A stretch of DNA of 64,000 nt from Botrytis cinerea B05.10 (taxonomy: Eukaryota; Ascomycota; Leotiomycetes; Helotiales; Sclerotiniaceae). The stretch is taken from the NCBI RefSeq assembly GCF_000143535.2, contig NC_037310.1, positions 2,232,001-2,296,000 of the forward strand. The letters are read 5' to 3'. The notes beneath the pieces were generated by a model, which had not been told where the DNA came from, did no database searches, and saw only the letters and a program-made list of their open reading frames with translations. Shown piece after piece: positions 1 to 11,315 of this stretch (the first letter of the stretch is position 1; each line of letters starts with the position of its first letter). The translations under genes and the position numbers were made by a program.

Positions 1-369
1 AAGTGAGTTGCCTGATTGAGCTTCTGAATTCGTGATACAGGACCAATCTGTGTCAAGTTCACTCTTGTTGAGGACCGGAAATGGTGTGTATTGCTCAGGG
101 GCTGGTGACGATAGACCAGTGGCAGTTGAAGATTCGGATTTTTGTTGAAGGAATGTGGATGTCGGTGGACTAATGAGTGTGGTAGCTGTTGTAGCTGAGG
201 CTGCTGTTGCTGAGTCTGATGAAGATATATCAACTTGATGGTCTGAAGAAGTGGTGGGGTCAGTCTCAATAAGAAGACCTTGAAATTGCGTTGTAGCTGA
301 CGACAGGTGACTGTCTGTTCGGGACCTGAACTGACGTGAGTCTCTGTGCTCCACATACGGTGAATCCAT
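1..369 (-). CDS. N-terminal part of a Ser/Thr-rich protein, truncated by the window edge
   Basis: An ATG on the minus strand at 369 opens a frame that stays free of stops for all 123 codons to the window edge. The translation begins MDSPYVEHRDSRQF and is rich in Ser, Thr, Ala and Pro, with Thr/Ala/Ser-rich low-complexity stretches around residues 50-85. That composition suggests a disordered N-terminal region. The family was not recognised. No transmembrane segment or signal peptide is visible. The coding region continues to the left of the window, so size, downstream domains and any introns are unknown. The long open frame and sensible codon use make coding status likely. Confidence 0.6.
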   Translation of the reverse strand, partial: MDSPYVEHRDSRQFRSRTDSHLSSATTQFQGLLIETDPTTSSDHQVDISSSDSATAASATTATTLISPPTSTFLQQKSESSTATGLSSPAPEQYTPFPVLNKSELDTDWSCITNSEAQSGNSL

Positions 370-3300
370 CTGTGCAGGGGATAAGAAGGCTGTGACTAGT
401 AATGGCGGCACATACAGATAGCTTTAAAGAGATGAGGCACTCGAAATAGACTGACGTTACGTTCGGATCTGGGGAGATTATAAACTCGGCTTTGGTGAGG
501 AATAACAGACGTTGTGATGTACCTATTTTGGTTCTCTTCGAGGGATTCCAGGAGGCACTTAAATCATGGTCTTCGCCTCAAGTTGTCCAAGGGGAGTAAG
601 GCTCTAAAGTACCTAAAGCACCTAAAGCATGTAAGTGGAAGGCGCTCTAGCGCTGCTCCCGTCAGCATGTGATTGGTCAGATTGGGGACATGCTCAAAGG
701 ATTCTGAACCCTGTCGTACATGGTTGCCCCTCGACCTGAGAACTGCTTGTGTGAAGAGATGGGGGAAAACAAAACAGGCGCCAGAGCGACACACCCGCAC
801 TTTGGGTTCATCTGGGCACGTCAACGTCTGAAAAAAATTAGCGCGACCGTAGGGCTTTCTAAGGAAAGGACGAGGCACACCATACAAAGTTAAAACCAGG
901 AGCACAGGAGATTTTCCCCTCTCAATCGTGGGCTACGCCGCCCATCACGGACCCCATTGAGACCATTCGAGGGGCCCACAAAATGTTAACTCGCAAGATT
1001 TAATTAATGGCAATTCTAATTGAACAACCTTCCAGCGTCTGAGTGATTATTTCTTGGTGCATCGAAGTGGGATCTGTGATGAAGCAACTTTCGGTTAAAA
1101 AACCAGGGAATTGTAAATTGTCCGCCTAGATTCTAATTTGACTGTCGTTACTTCGAGGTTACCATCTGAATGGCATGCTGAAGAGACATTTCCAAACTTG
1201 CGGGTAATTTGTAACACAAAACTCTTAGCCCAATTCGTGATAGATCTGACAGTGTGTCATTATGTTGTGGTAGCAGCAGGCCAGCACCACGGTTAACGTT
1301 TTATAAGCTAGCCTCAAGAGGATCAGAAATATGCGAGGGATTATTCTCCATGGAGTAGCATTTATCAGGATAGCATGTAGCAGCTTTGACGAAGGCAGTG
1401 AAATTGGACCAACGTAAAGAGATATTGCGCGCGCTTACACAACATACCAATGCTCCGACATCATTTCAGATACCGTTAATGACATCTTGTAATGGACCGC
1501 AAGCTTGAAGATGTAGAAGAGGCTTGCCTTGTACTGTGACCAGGCAAAGCAATCTTAGTGTAGGCAGGCAAGAAAAGGGATTAAAAGAAAGTTTCGTAAT
1601 GGTGCGTGCCCAAGTGACGGGTACAGACTAAAACTACCAACAATGGTAAGTTGCAGATCAACCGCATGAGAAATTGAGTGGTAACCTTACAATTACAAAG
1701 TTCCGATAGATGGAAACACCCTTTTGGTTCTTTAGTTGATTTGCCCCTTGATCCCTACTCCATCTCAATCATCCCTACCATCTCACCTTTTCTCCAGCCA
1801 GACCCACGTTTTTTGAATGAATCAGCCAGGGATCAGGAGCATGGCACCGCTGCTGCACCGGTCTGATAAACGCAAGCATGTCTAGCTAGTCACCATTGTC
1901 TCCATATAAAATGTACTTTAAATTTCAATCGTGACAGGAGAACAATTAAGAAACTAGACTATACCTCAATGAGATCTGCGGTATCTCCATACCAACATGT
2001 TAGGCGCGCTAAAAATAACGATCTTCTTCATTTCAAGCTTGTTTCCCCCCATCTCTCAAATGCTGCATTTTCTCATTTCAATATCTAGGTAGCCGAGGCT
2101 CTCAAGCGGCAAAATCATTTCATACCTAGGCAGTGTCTTGTTTCTGTTTGCATCACCGTTGTCGTATGTCTATTTCCTATACGGGATGTCATGTTTTGAG
2201 GAAGAACACGAACGAGATACAGTCAGTACTCTCTGACGTAGCACTGTTTGGTAGTTTTTGTGTAATCTGAATATTATAAAAATGGTATATGCAATCTTAA
2301 TTTTGTAAGATGTTCATTTCTGGATTCAGCAGCCCAGCGCAGCCTCGCCGAGAATATCTTTTTCAATTCTCATCAGAGGAAGTATCGATTGTTGATTTGT
2401 TGAACACGCGAAGAACTTCATATCCGTCGCGTTACAGGTTCGCTTAATGATGGTAGGGGTCAAGAGAATCTACAACGCTATTATGTATTAGTATTAGCTT
2501 ATGTGACATACTCGCGGGGCTAATATCCAAAATCTCGTTGCCTTGCGGAAGAGATCTATACTTGGTTATATGTGGATTTTACGAGTTCCACTTTCTCACT
2601 GAATAATACAACATCTATATTATCATACTCAACATTCAAATTTCACACCACCTTTTGGTGGGTCGTGGTGTGCGATCGCAAGAGTTACCAAATCATACCC
2701 TTCCCAAATCTCACATCGCTCCCAGGCTTACTAGCCCTCCTTTCTACCAATCATCGCTCGGCGGGGTGATTATCCAATGCGAACTCCACCTCGTTTACAC
2801 TAGGTATCGATATCACCACCATCTTATTACCTCGTCTGGATCTAATCGATTTCGTCCAGTATCACCTGCATATGGCTGCAGTCTTGTAATTTAGAATCTT
2901 TGAAGCGATACGGCAGCATGGGGCAAAGGCCATGGTCCAGTCACTATCATCACACTTGGAACATGTCACCATGATTACAGTCATATACAGTGTGTGGAAC
3001 TTGAAACATGGTTCTCGAGGCAGTGTCGGTGAATACTCGAAGGTGGGAGAATTTCTCAAAATAGAACCAACAGAACCCGAACCCGAGATCCGGAATCGAG
3101 GGATCCCATTCTTGATTTAATTGTCCGTTGCTGGAAATGCGGTGTTGCACTTTCTGGCTTCAACTCACCGCGGCTCTGTACAGAGAGAGGGCTACTGTCG
3201 ACTCTCCAAGAAGGAAAGAGGCTCAAAGGATCATTTAAGATATTACTGATGATTTCAAACTTCACAATGTTTCCATTTTCGATTGTTTCAAGATCCAAAT

Positions 3301-5883
3301 TTGGAAGTGACTAGTCCATTGTAATCACTATGCTGCTGTCTTGGGTATACGGAAGATACAATATACAATTGGACACCGTGTTCGTCCCGCCCGTCCAACA
3401 ATGCTCCACGCAGTACATGGTAAATTATGGAAAAAGAGGCATTACGCCACCTTGGCCTAGAGATCTATCAAATCTACAGGTTGGACCAACCTACCGCACG
3501 GCTCACAAACCACCCGCTGTCCCCAATGCATCATCACGAATCCCATCACGAATATCATCACCAAAACAAGTTCTTCCATTCAATGGTTCACGAAGCGATA
3601 TCCCGTGGTCGTTTCGATTTCATCATGACACTTAAAATAAACACAAAACAACAACACCACTCCCTGGCCTGGCAAGTATCTGCAGTCCTGGCCTGTTCAA
3701 ACCTGCATATCTGCAGCTAGCCAAGATAGAATACTTCCAGAATCCCCCCCCCCCCCCCCCCATGATTACCTCATTTTGATTTTCGTAATGAGTTCCAATT
3801 TGTTCATTGGCAGCGTTGCATTCTCCCATTCTAAGTGCTTACCTGCTTTAACTGCTTTGTAACATCATCATGTGGGCAAACATACTCAAATACATGTACC
3901 TCTTCGAGTGTGATTGTATGAGGAATACCCTGTTGGTGTTGCGTAGACGAGCAATTGCTGGATACTGAATACTGGTTTCTAAAAAAGGTAATACTCAAAT
4001 TGCTTGACCAGCTATCCAACCTCTGCTTATGTGATGATGGTTGTGTTCTGACATTACATCGTCTCTAGAATGTCTCAAAAAACTTGACAAGAAAAGTATC
4101 ATTCATCCCATCCAAGCAATTAGTCCAGTAAGAATAGAATACGCCGTCAGAAAGGCAAATTGCCATTATGCCCGACCCCATCGACGATGATACCTTTCAC
4201 GTACGAAGTCAAACAAACTTACGAATATAACCTCAGCAAATTCAACAACAATTTCAATAGCGCGAGTTTGATATGATAATGGCATAATGGCGTGAGAGCG
4301 ATAGCAACCCCCCGGAAACTCCTCGAAAACTCGCAAAAATACCGACTCAGCATTGTTTTCCATAATTCACCAATCAAAAATTTCCATCAACCTCATGTCT
4401 ACTGCACTACCCCTCGTGCCAAATCAGCATTGTTCACTCTCCCCAATCGCTTTTTTCCATCTCCCGTCAAGCCAGGGCCCAGGAAATCTCACAAACTCAA
4501 TTTTCCGGGCCTTGTTCCGTTCCCAGCACATGTCAAACAAAATATCCTTCCTATCTTGGAGATCAACGAGATAAGCTGGTGCGATATCTTCAAAACCATG
4601 TGGCATTTGTAAACCAACAGACCTTATTTGATTAGCATCCCCATTTCCCACGGAACAAAGTATCCACATACACACTCTCTCACACCTTCTCGAAGCGAGC
4701 AGAGAACACACCCTTGCTGGTGTATGGCGCCTACATCGAGGATAGTGTGCGATGGGTCTCAGCTGAGGAGTCTTACTGGACATTTCATATGTAATACTCC
4801 ATGTACACTGCAAGTGTGCGGCGGGGAAGTGTCTGAAACGATCAAGGAACCCATGAAAATGCAGCAAGCACAAGGGAATGTTCTACGAGACTCGATGCAG
4901 CAGGCCGGGATTCCCGGGTTATCTGGGAGATGTCAACGTTGAAGCAGCATCTTTACGATAACAGAAGCCAGCCGGTAATTGTTGATCTCAGATCATCATC
5001 ATCGCTCACACCACCCACGAGCTTCGCAATCGTTCCCCGTCCCCGAAGGTAGGATGCGAGGATTCGGTACAGGCCGGAAGGTGGTCTTGGTGGCTTATCT
5101 ATTTCCCCTCTGTCCTATCAGTTGCAACGGCGCTTCCACTACACAATCTCAGGGCAACACAGCCAATCTGGAGAATCAATCATATCATCGTGCTTGTGCA
5201 TCTATCTACAACAATCTTCCTCTCTCCTGACGAAATACACAGCCAGTATGTAAGGTTCCTGTTGTGTTGGTTTGATCGACAGAAGGTGGGGATCAAAAGG
5301 CCCCGGTGGGTGGTAGGTGGGCCAAGCCATGAGGTTTCTTAAAATAGTTTTATACCTCTGCAAACTTGCAAACCCCTTGAACGGCGCTTCAATCGCGATT
5401 GGCATTCGAAGGCAATCTCTCGAGTCGCCAACAAGCTGGAAGGTTAATTCTCGACTCGAGAGTCGGCGGAGATAGCCTGATCATGGGGGAATTTCCTTCC
5501 GACCCGCATAAATCAGATAGTTGTGGGCAAGCCATGGCCGGCAATGGCTACAGGAAGGAGCCTATGATGCTGTCGCCATACTTCAATCAAAAAATGGTTA
5601 GCTCTTGAATTTTATTTTCCTCGGCAGAGCAAAGAAATTGTCCAAGAGCGAAGAGCTCAAGACCAACGACATGTAATGTACACTCTAGTCGTGTGGTCGC
5701 GCTTTCTTCACACATTGTTTTGGCGTAAACAAAAACTGGCAAGCACGATGTGGGATAGCAGTAACTTAGTGACCTGGCAATGTTGGAAACATCGTCTTCA
5801 CATCCTCTCAACCCTAAGAAACTTCTCAGCACATTCATAATCTCTAGGATTGTTTCATACACTGAAAAGCTGCAAGTGAGAAG
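370..5883. other. Gene-poor interval
   Basis: No gene could be supported in about 5.5 kb. Short open frames occur on both strands but lack homology-like patterns, splice-linked partners or good starts. The longest (minus 4424-4873, minus 564-905) overlap similarly long frames on the other strand, as expected by chance. The part near 4.2-5.3 kb is less AT-rich than the rest and has minus-strand stretches with mildly protein-like composition, so a degenerate gene cannot be excluded. The 500 bp before 5884 should hold the sugar transporter promoter. Confidence 0.5.
3744..3761 (+). repeat. Homopolymer run of 18 C
   Basis: An uninterrupted C18 tract sits inside the gene-poor interval. It is unusual in an otherwise AT-leaning region and is likely to be length-variable or an assembly-sensitive site. 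Confidence 0.9.
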
Positions 5884-7662
5884 ATGGCATCCCCGCCCGG
5901 CATAGGTCGTCCCTACGTTGAAAGCGGATTCAGGGGTATTATCGCATCGCCTTACGTTGCTGGGGCTGCTGTGTTGAGTACGGTTGGCGGACTTCTATTC
6001 GGTACTGATACAATCTGATCTTTTAATTGTTGGCTTTGATCACAGACAATTACAGTATTTGAGAGTCCTAACAGATTTCAGGGTATGACCAAGGCGTAGT
6101 CTCAGTCGTTCTTGTCATGGAAAGCTTCGTTTTCGATTTTCCTCGTATAGGCCCCAATTCTAGGGGCTTTTGGAAAGGCATTTTAACGGCTATGATCGAG
6201 CTTGGGGCCTTTTTCGGGGCTTTGAATCAAGGTTGGATTGCCGACAAATATTCGAGAAAGTACTCTATCATCATCGCTGTGGTTGTATTTATCGTAGGGA
6301 GCGTTCTACAAACTGCGGCAGTCAATTTCAACATGCTTGTCGTGGCTAGACTCGTGGGAGGCATTGGCATTGGGATGCTCTCAATGGTTACGCCCGTATA
6401 TATTTCGGAAATTGCTCCGCCGGAAATTCGTGGGGTATTACTCGTCATGGGCAAGTTTTAATTGTTCCGTTGCAATTCAAACAATCAAAGTGTTGACTAG
6501 TCATGCAGAGGAGCTTTCAATTGTTGTAGGTATCGTCGTCGCTTTCTGGATAACCTTCGGAACAAGATATCTAGGTAGCGAGTGGGGCTGGCGCCTTCCT
6601 TTTTTTATACAAATCGTTCCTGCCTTATTCTTGGGAGTTGGAGCGTATTTACTTCCATTTTCGCCAAGATGGCTTTCATCTAAAGGTCGCGACGAGGAGG
6701 CTCTGAAAGCTTTAACAAAGTTGAGACAATTACCCGATACCGATTTAAGGATCCAGGAAGAAGCACGTCAGATACGCGACGAAGTGTCGCATATTCGAGA
6801 GATACACCTACAAAAACACGAAAAGCTTATGAACTCACCAATGAAGTTCGAACTAGCTTTGTGGGGAGATTGCTTTGCATCTGATTCTATCAAGCGTACG
6901 CACGTTGGCATACTTATCATGTTCTTTCAACAATTCGTCGGTATAAATGCCCTGATTTACTATTCTCCTACTCTGTTTGCTAGAATGGGCTTGGGGTCAG
7001 AGATGCAGCTTATTATGTCGGGCGTTCTAAATATTTGCCAGTAAGCCCTCACTTTCCTTACCTGTTGAATGTCCGTACAGTATTGTTTTGGAACAATGGA
7101 CCACCCCCTGAAGCTAGTATGCTAACCGAGCATAGGCTCGTTGGTGTAGGCTCTAGTCTCTTTACAATGGATCGGTATGGAAGGAGGCCCTTACTTCTTA
7201 TAGGCTCATTTTTCATGACTATTAGCCATGTTATGATAGCTGTCATGGTCTGTATGTTCTCTTATGACTGGCATTCTCACCAAGCAGCTGCCTGGGTTAG
7301 CGTGGCATTTCTTCTCTTCTATATGCTAGTTTTTGGAGCATCCTGGGGCCCTGTTCCTTGGGCATTGCCATCAGAGATCTTCCGAAGCGATCTTCGTGCA
7401 AAAGGCGTCGCTCTCAGCACCTGCTCTAACTGGCTGTAAGTTCAATTAGCGAAGGTCGCCCTTTAGACGACTTTCAATTACTGAATCAATTAGGAACAAT
7501 TTTATCATTGGTCTGATCACTCCACCGCTAGTCGCATACACCAATTGGGGAGCATACGTTTTCTTTGCTGTTTTTTGTGCGCTATCTGGTGTGTGGACAT
7601 GGCTTTACGTGCCAGAAACAAAGGGGTGCAAGCTGGAGGATATGGATGTTCTCTTCGATTGA
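5884..7662 (+). CDS. MFS sugar (hexose-type) transporter
   Basis: Five exons (5884-6001, 6082-6450, 6509-7040, 7136-7435, 7494-7662) give 495 residues, the usual size for fungal sugar porters of the major facilitator superfamily. Signature elements are in order: GGLLFGYDQGVVS near residue 35-47 (TM1), DKYSRKYS near 94 (loop 2-3, a variant of the D-R-x-G-R-R motif), PFSPRWL near 212 (family usually PESPRWL), QQFVGINALIYYSP near 303 (TM7), DRYGRRP near 352, and PETKG near 480 at the C-terminal end. It should be a plasma-membrane protein with 12 helices, moving a monosaccharide with H+. The substrate cannot be read from sequence. The second intron uses a GC donor. No sugar-utilisation genes adjoin it. 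Confidence 0.9.
6451..6508 (+). other. Non-canonical GC-AG intron in the sugar transporter
   Basis: Exon 2 ends at ...GTCATGG and is followed by gcaagt; the acceptor is tcatgcag at 6508. Splicing here restores the family-conserved reading V-L-L-V-M-E-E-L-S-I-V. There is no alternative GT donor nearby that keeps frame and conservation. Without splicing the frame ends at a TAA just downstream (about 6460). Confidence 0.8.
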
Positions 7663-8167
7663 TTGAATGTCCGAATTTAAATCAAACAATGGGGAGGGTG
7701 CTAAACTGCTGGGCTGGGCAAATGAAAGTGTGGCTTGGAAATAGCTTTAGAATTCGAACACTCCTAAGATATTAATCCTATGACAATCAATCATTAACTC
7801 AACTTGCCACTTTTAGATCATCGGTATTAGAATTCAAAAGGCAACCCGTGATGTGATGGTTTTGAAGCAATCGGATTGTAGAATAAATCGTACTGGGCTT
7901 ACAAGCTCAACACTCTGTAGGCGAGGGTGGAAATCCATTCGCAAGCTCATCCCGCTGTGATTGGCCTATATTCAAGGTCTGTGCGCCAGTCAAAAAACCA
8001 CTCTACGCGTTTTCTCGACACCGCGTCGCAGCCCTTCCATCTCAAAAAGTCAAACAATCAACTTTGCAATCCAGAATATCCCTTCCACAAACAACGCTCT
8101 TTGAACAACTTCACTATAACCTTCTAATAATCATCTCATTACATTTACAGACTTCAATACCGTCAAG
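7663..8167. promoter_or_regulatory. Intergenic region and PCNA promoter
   Basis: About 500 bp between the transporter stop and the PCNA start. No gene is seen. The half nearest PCNA contains an MluI-type box and GC-rich clusters, followed by a pyrimidine-rich leader. Confidence 0.55.
8005..8010 (+). promoter_or_regulatory. MluI cell-cycle box (ACGCGT) upstream of PCNA
   Basis: A perfect ACGCGT lies about 160 bp before the first base of the PCNA start codon, with a second CGCG-containing cluster (accgcgtcgc) about 20 bp further on. In yeasts MBF binds this element and drives G1/S expression of replication genes, including POL30. Use in this fungus is inferred. Confidence 0.5.
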
Positions 8168-9186
8168 AGTATGTTATTATTCTAGTATACGCCACCCTCT
8201 GGCATTGCAATACTAAACATATACTAGTGTTAGAAGCCCGCCTCGAACAAGCAGACCTCCTCAAGAAGGTAAGAGAAAAGAACCGTCAACCTCCTCTCTT
8301 GTGCTGATAGTGTAACTTAGGTTGTCGATGCCATCAAAGATCTCGTTCAAGACTGCAACTTCGACTGCAATGATTCTGGAATCGCGCTCCAAGCTATGGA
8401 TAACTCGCACGTTGCGCTCGTATCAATGATGCTGAAGGCTGAAGGATTTTCTCCTTACCGATGTGACCGCAATGTCGCTCTTGGTGTCAATCTCACTTCC
8501 CTCACAAAGGTCCTGCGAGCTGCACAAAACGAGGATATTCTCACCATCAAGGCCGAGGATGCACCAGATGTTTTGAACTTGGTATTTGAGAGCAGCGAAA
8601 GCGATCGATTGAGCGAATATGATTTAAAGTTGATGGATATCGATCAAGAACATTTGGGTATCCCTGATACAGAATATGCGGCAGTCATCAACATGCCAAG
8701 TTCGGAGTTCAAGAGAATCTGTGTCGATCTTATGGCTTTGTCCGAGTCTGGTATGTCTCATTGTCCCCGTTGCGCTCTCCCCTCACAAATGAGAGGTGAT
8801 ACTAATTCTTTGTTAAATAGTGTCGATTGAGGCCTCAAAAGATGGTGTTAAGTTCTCCTGTGCTGGAGACATTGGCAATGGTGCTGTCACCCTTCGCAGC
8901 CATAGCAATGTCGACAAACCAGATCTTAACGTCGATATTGAGCTTACCGAACCGGTCTCCTTGACCTTCTCCCTCAAATACTTGGTCAACTTCTGCAAGG
9001 CTGCTGGTTTGTCTAAGTCTGTCAAACTTTGCTTGTCTAACGAGGTTCCTCTCTTGGTGGAATACCAGCTTGCCGGAAGCAGTTACTTAAGATTTTACTT
9101 GGCACCAAAGGTATGTTTACATGTGTCATTTAGTATTCAGATCCAGAGAAGCTAACGTTTTACCCTAGATTGGTGATGACGAGTAG
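8168..9186 (+). CDS. POL30: Proliferating cell nuclear antigen (DNA polymerase sliding clamp)
   Basis: Exons 8168, 8228-8268, 8321-8750, 8821-9110 and 9169-9186 encode 259 residues, the standard PCNA length. The start codon is split: A at 8168, then a GTATGT...CTAG intron, then TG at 8228. The protein begins [14 protein letters not shown] as in other fungal clamps. Recognisable features are the DNA-facing basic helix [12 protein letters not shown] (near residues 60-75), the interdomain connector with [16 protein letters not shown] (near 115-135), and the C-terminal LAPKIGDDE that receives PIP-box partners. It forms the homotrimeric ring that tethers polymerases delta and epsilon, FEN1, ligase and MutS proteins to DNA in the nucleus. 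Lys164-region residues fall in exon 4. An MCB box upstream suggests S-phase control. Confidence 0.97.
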
Positions 9187-9774
9187 GTATGGCTGTCGAA
9201 AAGGATTAATGAACAATGATATCAAAGTTTAAAGCACATTCAGTATGGCGCGTGGGTTGGTTTATGGATATGGACAATGGTTGTGGTAAATTGTGCCATG
9301 GATGGTTTTGTTGCTCAGCGCATGGCATGCGATAAAGCAATTCATTGATTTTTTTCTTCAGAATCTGTTAAAAAAAAAACAATAATAAGATACATTCGGA
9401 GAACAATTTTTCTTACAATTTTTCTGTCATCTCCTCCTGTCTGCACACATAAATTTGCTGGTCTTCATGCATGTTCCTGGATTGAGGATAGCGCGGGGCA
9501 AACCTGATGCCCCACTATCCATATCGTCAGCATGAAATCTAGAGCAAGATAAGATTGATGTTTTCCCTTCGTTGAGAAACAAAACGTTCTTGGGCAGTGA
9601 ACTTTTAGCTTCTGAACTTTGCATTTGAAGATTTGTTGTTCTCTTTGAGATACTTGGGTATTGCAATTAAAACTCTCCTCGCCAATCTTTCCTGACGATT
9701 CCGGCGCATTTCAATCTGATATCAAACCAACCCCTCTCTTCCTCACGAAGCAACATCTCCGTCAAACAAGCAAG
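9187..9774. other. Intergenic region between PCNA and pyridoxal kinase
   Basis: Nearly 600 bp with AT-rich 3' UTR-like sequence and an A9 run (about 9371-9379) after PCNA, then the presumed pyridoxal kinase promoter. No gene is supported. Confidence 0.5.
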
Positions 9775-11114
9775 ATGTCTGAAGATTTTCCCGTGCCAGA
9801 TACACGAGTTCTTGCTGTAGCCAGTCATGTAGGAAGGCCACCCTTACGCGACTTTTGCTGAACTAACGTTGTCTGCTCAAGGTTGTTTACGGGTGAGTCC
9901 CATGAGTCACAAATTCTCTCTACATTGTGTATGCAAGTCGACTAAATCATATAATGTTAATAAAGATATGTCGGAAATACCATGGCCACGTTCGTTATGC
10001 AATCTCTAGGGTGCGAAGTCGCTGCTCTGAATACAGTACAGTTCAGTATGTAGCCTGGATACACGTCCCATCGCAAATCGACGCGGAGACGATATGGATT
10101 GAAGGCTGACAGGTGTATGAAAAGGCAATCATCTAGGTTATGGACAAGCTAAAGGCACACGCGCTACCGCGAGCGAAATATCGGATCTCTATCAAGGACT
10201 CAAGGACTCATACCTCGATGATTTCAACATGATGCTCTCGGGCTATCTGCCTGGAGCCGCATCTGTAGAAGCCGTTGGCACAATAGCACGCGATTTGAAA
10301 TTGAAAACTACAATGAAACCGGGAAGCTTCTTTTGGGTGTTGGATCCGGTTATGGGGGATAACGGGAGATTGTATGTGGCGGAGGATGTGGTGCCAGCTT
10401 ATAAAGCATTGATCAAAGATGCGGATTTGATTCTACCAAATCAATTTGAGGTTGAGTAGGGCGCCCATTTTTTCTGTTCCTAGGAGAGTTTGAATTCTGG
10501 AAGAGGTGAAGTACAAATTAGCTGACTCACGTAGGACACTATCTGGTGTCAAAATTCAGGACATGGATACACTTAAATTGGCCATAACGACATTACACGA
10601 AGTATATAAAATCCCTCATATAATGGTTACATCCATTTCACTTCCATCTCCCGGCGCGGAGCCCCATCTTTCGGTTGTAGGCTCGACTATGACATCTACG
10701 GCTGAACCAAGAATCTTTAGCATCAAAATACCAGCGATTGATTGTTTCTTTAGTGGAACAGGAGATATGTTTGCAGCGCTCATGTTGGTGAGATTCAAAG
10801 AGGCAGTGTGTAATGTGGAAGGACTATTGGAGAAAGATGCGTGGATTAGTGATGATGAGGTGGAGGCTACGGAATTACCGCTTGCGAGAGCCACGGAAAA
10901 GGTTTTGGCTAGTATGCATGAAGTGCTTGGGAAGACAAAGATCGCGAGAGATGAGGAGATTGAGAGGTGGAAGAATGTTGTGGGTGGAAGGGGGAAAGAT
11001 GAGGACTCTAAGAGAGAGGGATTGGTCAGGTCGAAGGCGGCTGAAGTGAGACTGGTCAGGAATGTGCACTTTCTGAAAAATCCAGTAGTGAGATTTAGAG
11101 CAGAAAGTGTGTAG
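9775..11114 (+). CDS. BUD16: Pyridoxal kinase
   Basis: Five exons (9775-9828, 9882-9892, 9966-10045, 10125-10455, 10535-11114) give 351 residues. The protein phosphorylates pyridoxal, pyridoxine or pyridoxamine with ATP in the vitamin B6 salvage pathway; it belongs to the PfkB/ribokinase-like superfamily. Diagnostic segments: VVYGYVGNTMATFVMQSLG (near 19-37) at the substrate site, SNHLGYG (near 49-55; most relatives have T where this has L), the ATP-side VLDPVMGDNGRLYV (near 123-136), LPNQFEVE, and the anion-hole/catalytic SGTGDMFAAL (near 235-244) with the general-base Asp. The C-terminal about 100 residues are Lys/Glu-rich and less conserved. Exon 2 is only 11 nt but is needed to complete the VVYGY motif. 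Confidence 0.92.
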
Positions 11115-11315
11115 AATTGGGGAGAAGCTACAGTTTAGACATCCTGAATACATAGATGCATCATAATAGACAGCGATAGATTTTTTTCATTTTTGTCTAC
11201 GTCTGCCCGAACCACAGCCCCTCTTCTTTAAAATGTGCACAGCACGGTATATCTAATTATCTCCACCAATCCGAACAATCATCAAAGCTTCATTCCTTCT
11301 TCCCTTCCCCACAAT

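Noticed and set aside
564..905. Minus-strand frame of 113 codons with Arg/Phe/Leu-rich translation.
   Set aside because: No promoter, homology-like pattern or conserved motif; composition fits a chance frame.
4166..4873. Two adjacent minus-strand frames (65 and 149 codons) in the gene-poor left region.
   Set aside because: Comparable frames are open on the plus strand, no domain is recognisable and no good splice links them; left as unresolved.
5884..7662. Sugar transporter considered a pseudogene because its frame is broken after ATGG at 6450.
   Set aside because: A GC-AG intron restores the conserved frame, so the gene looks intact.
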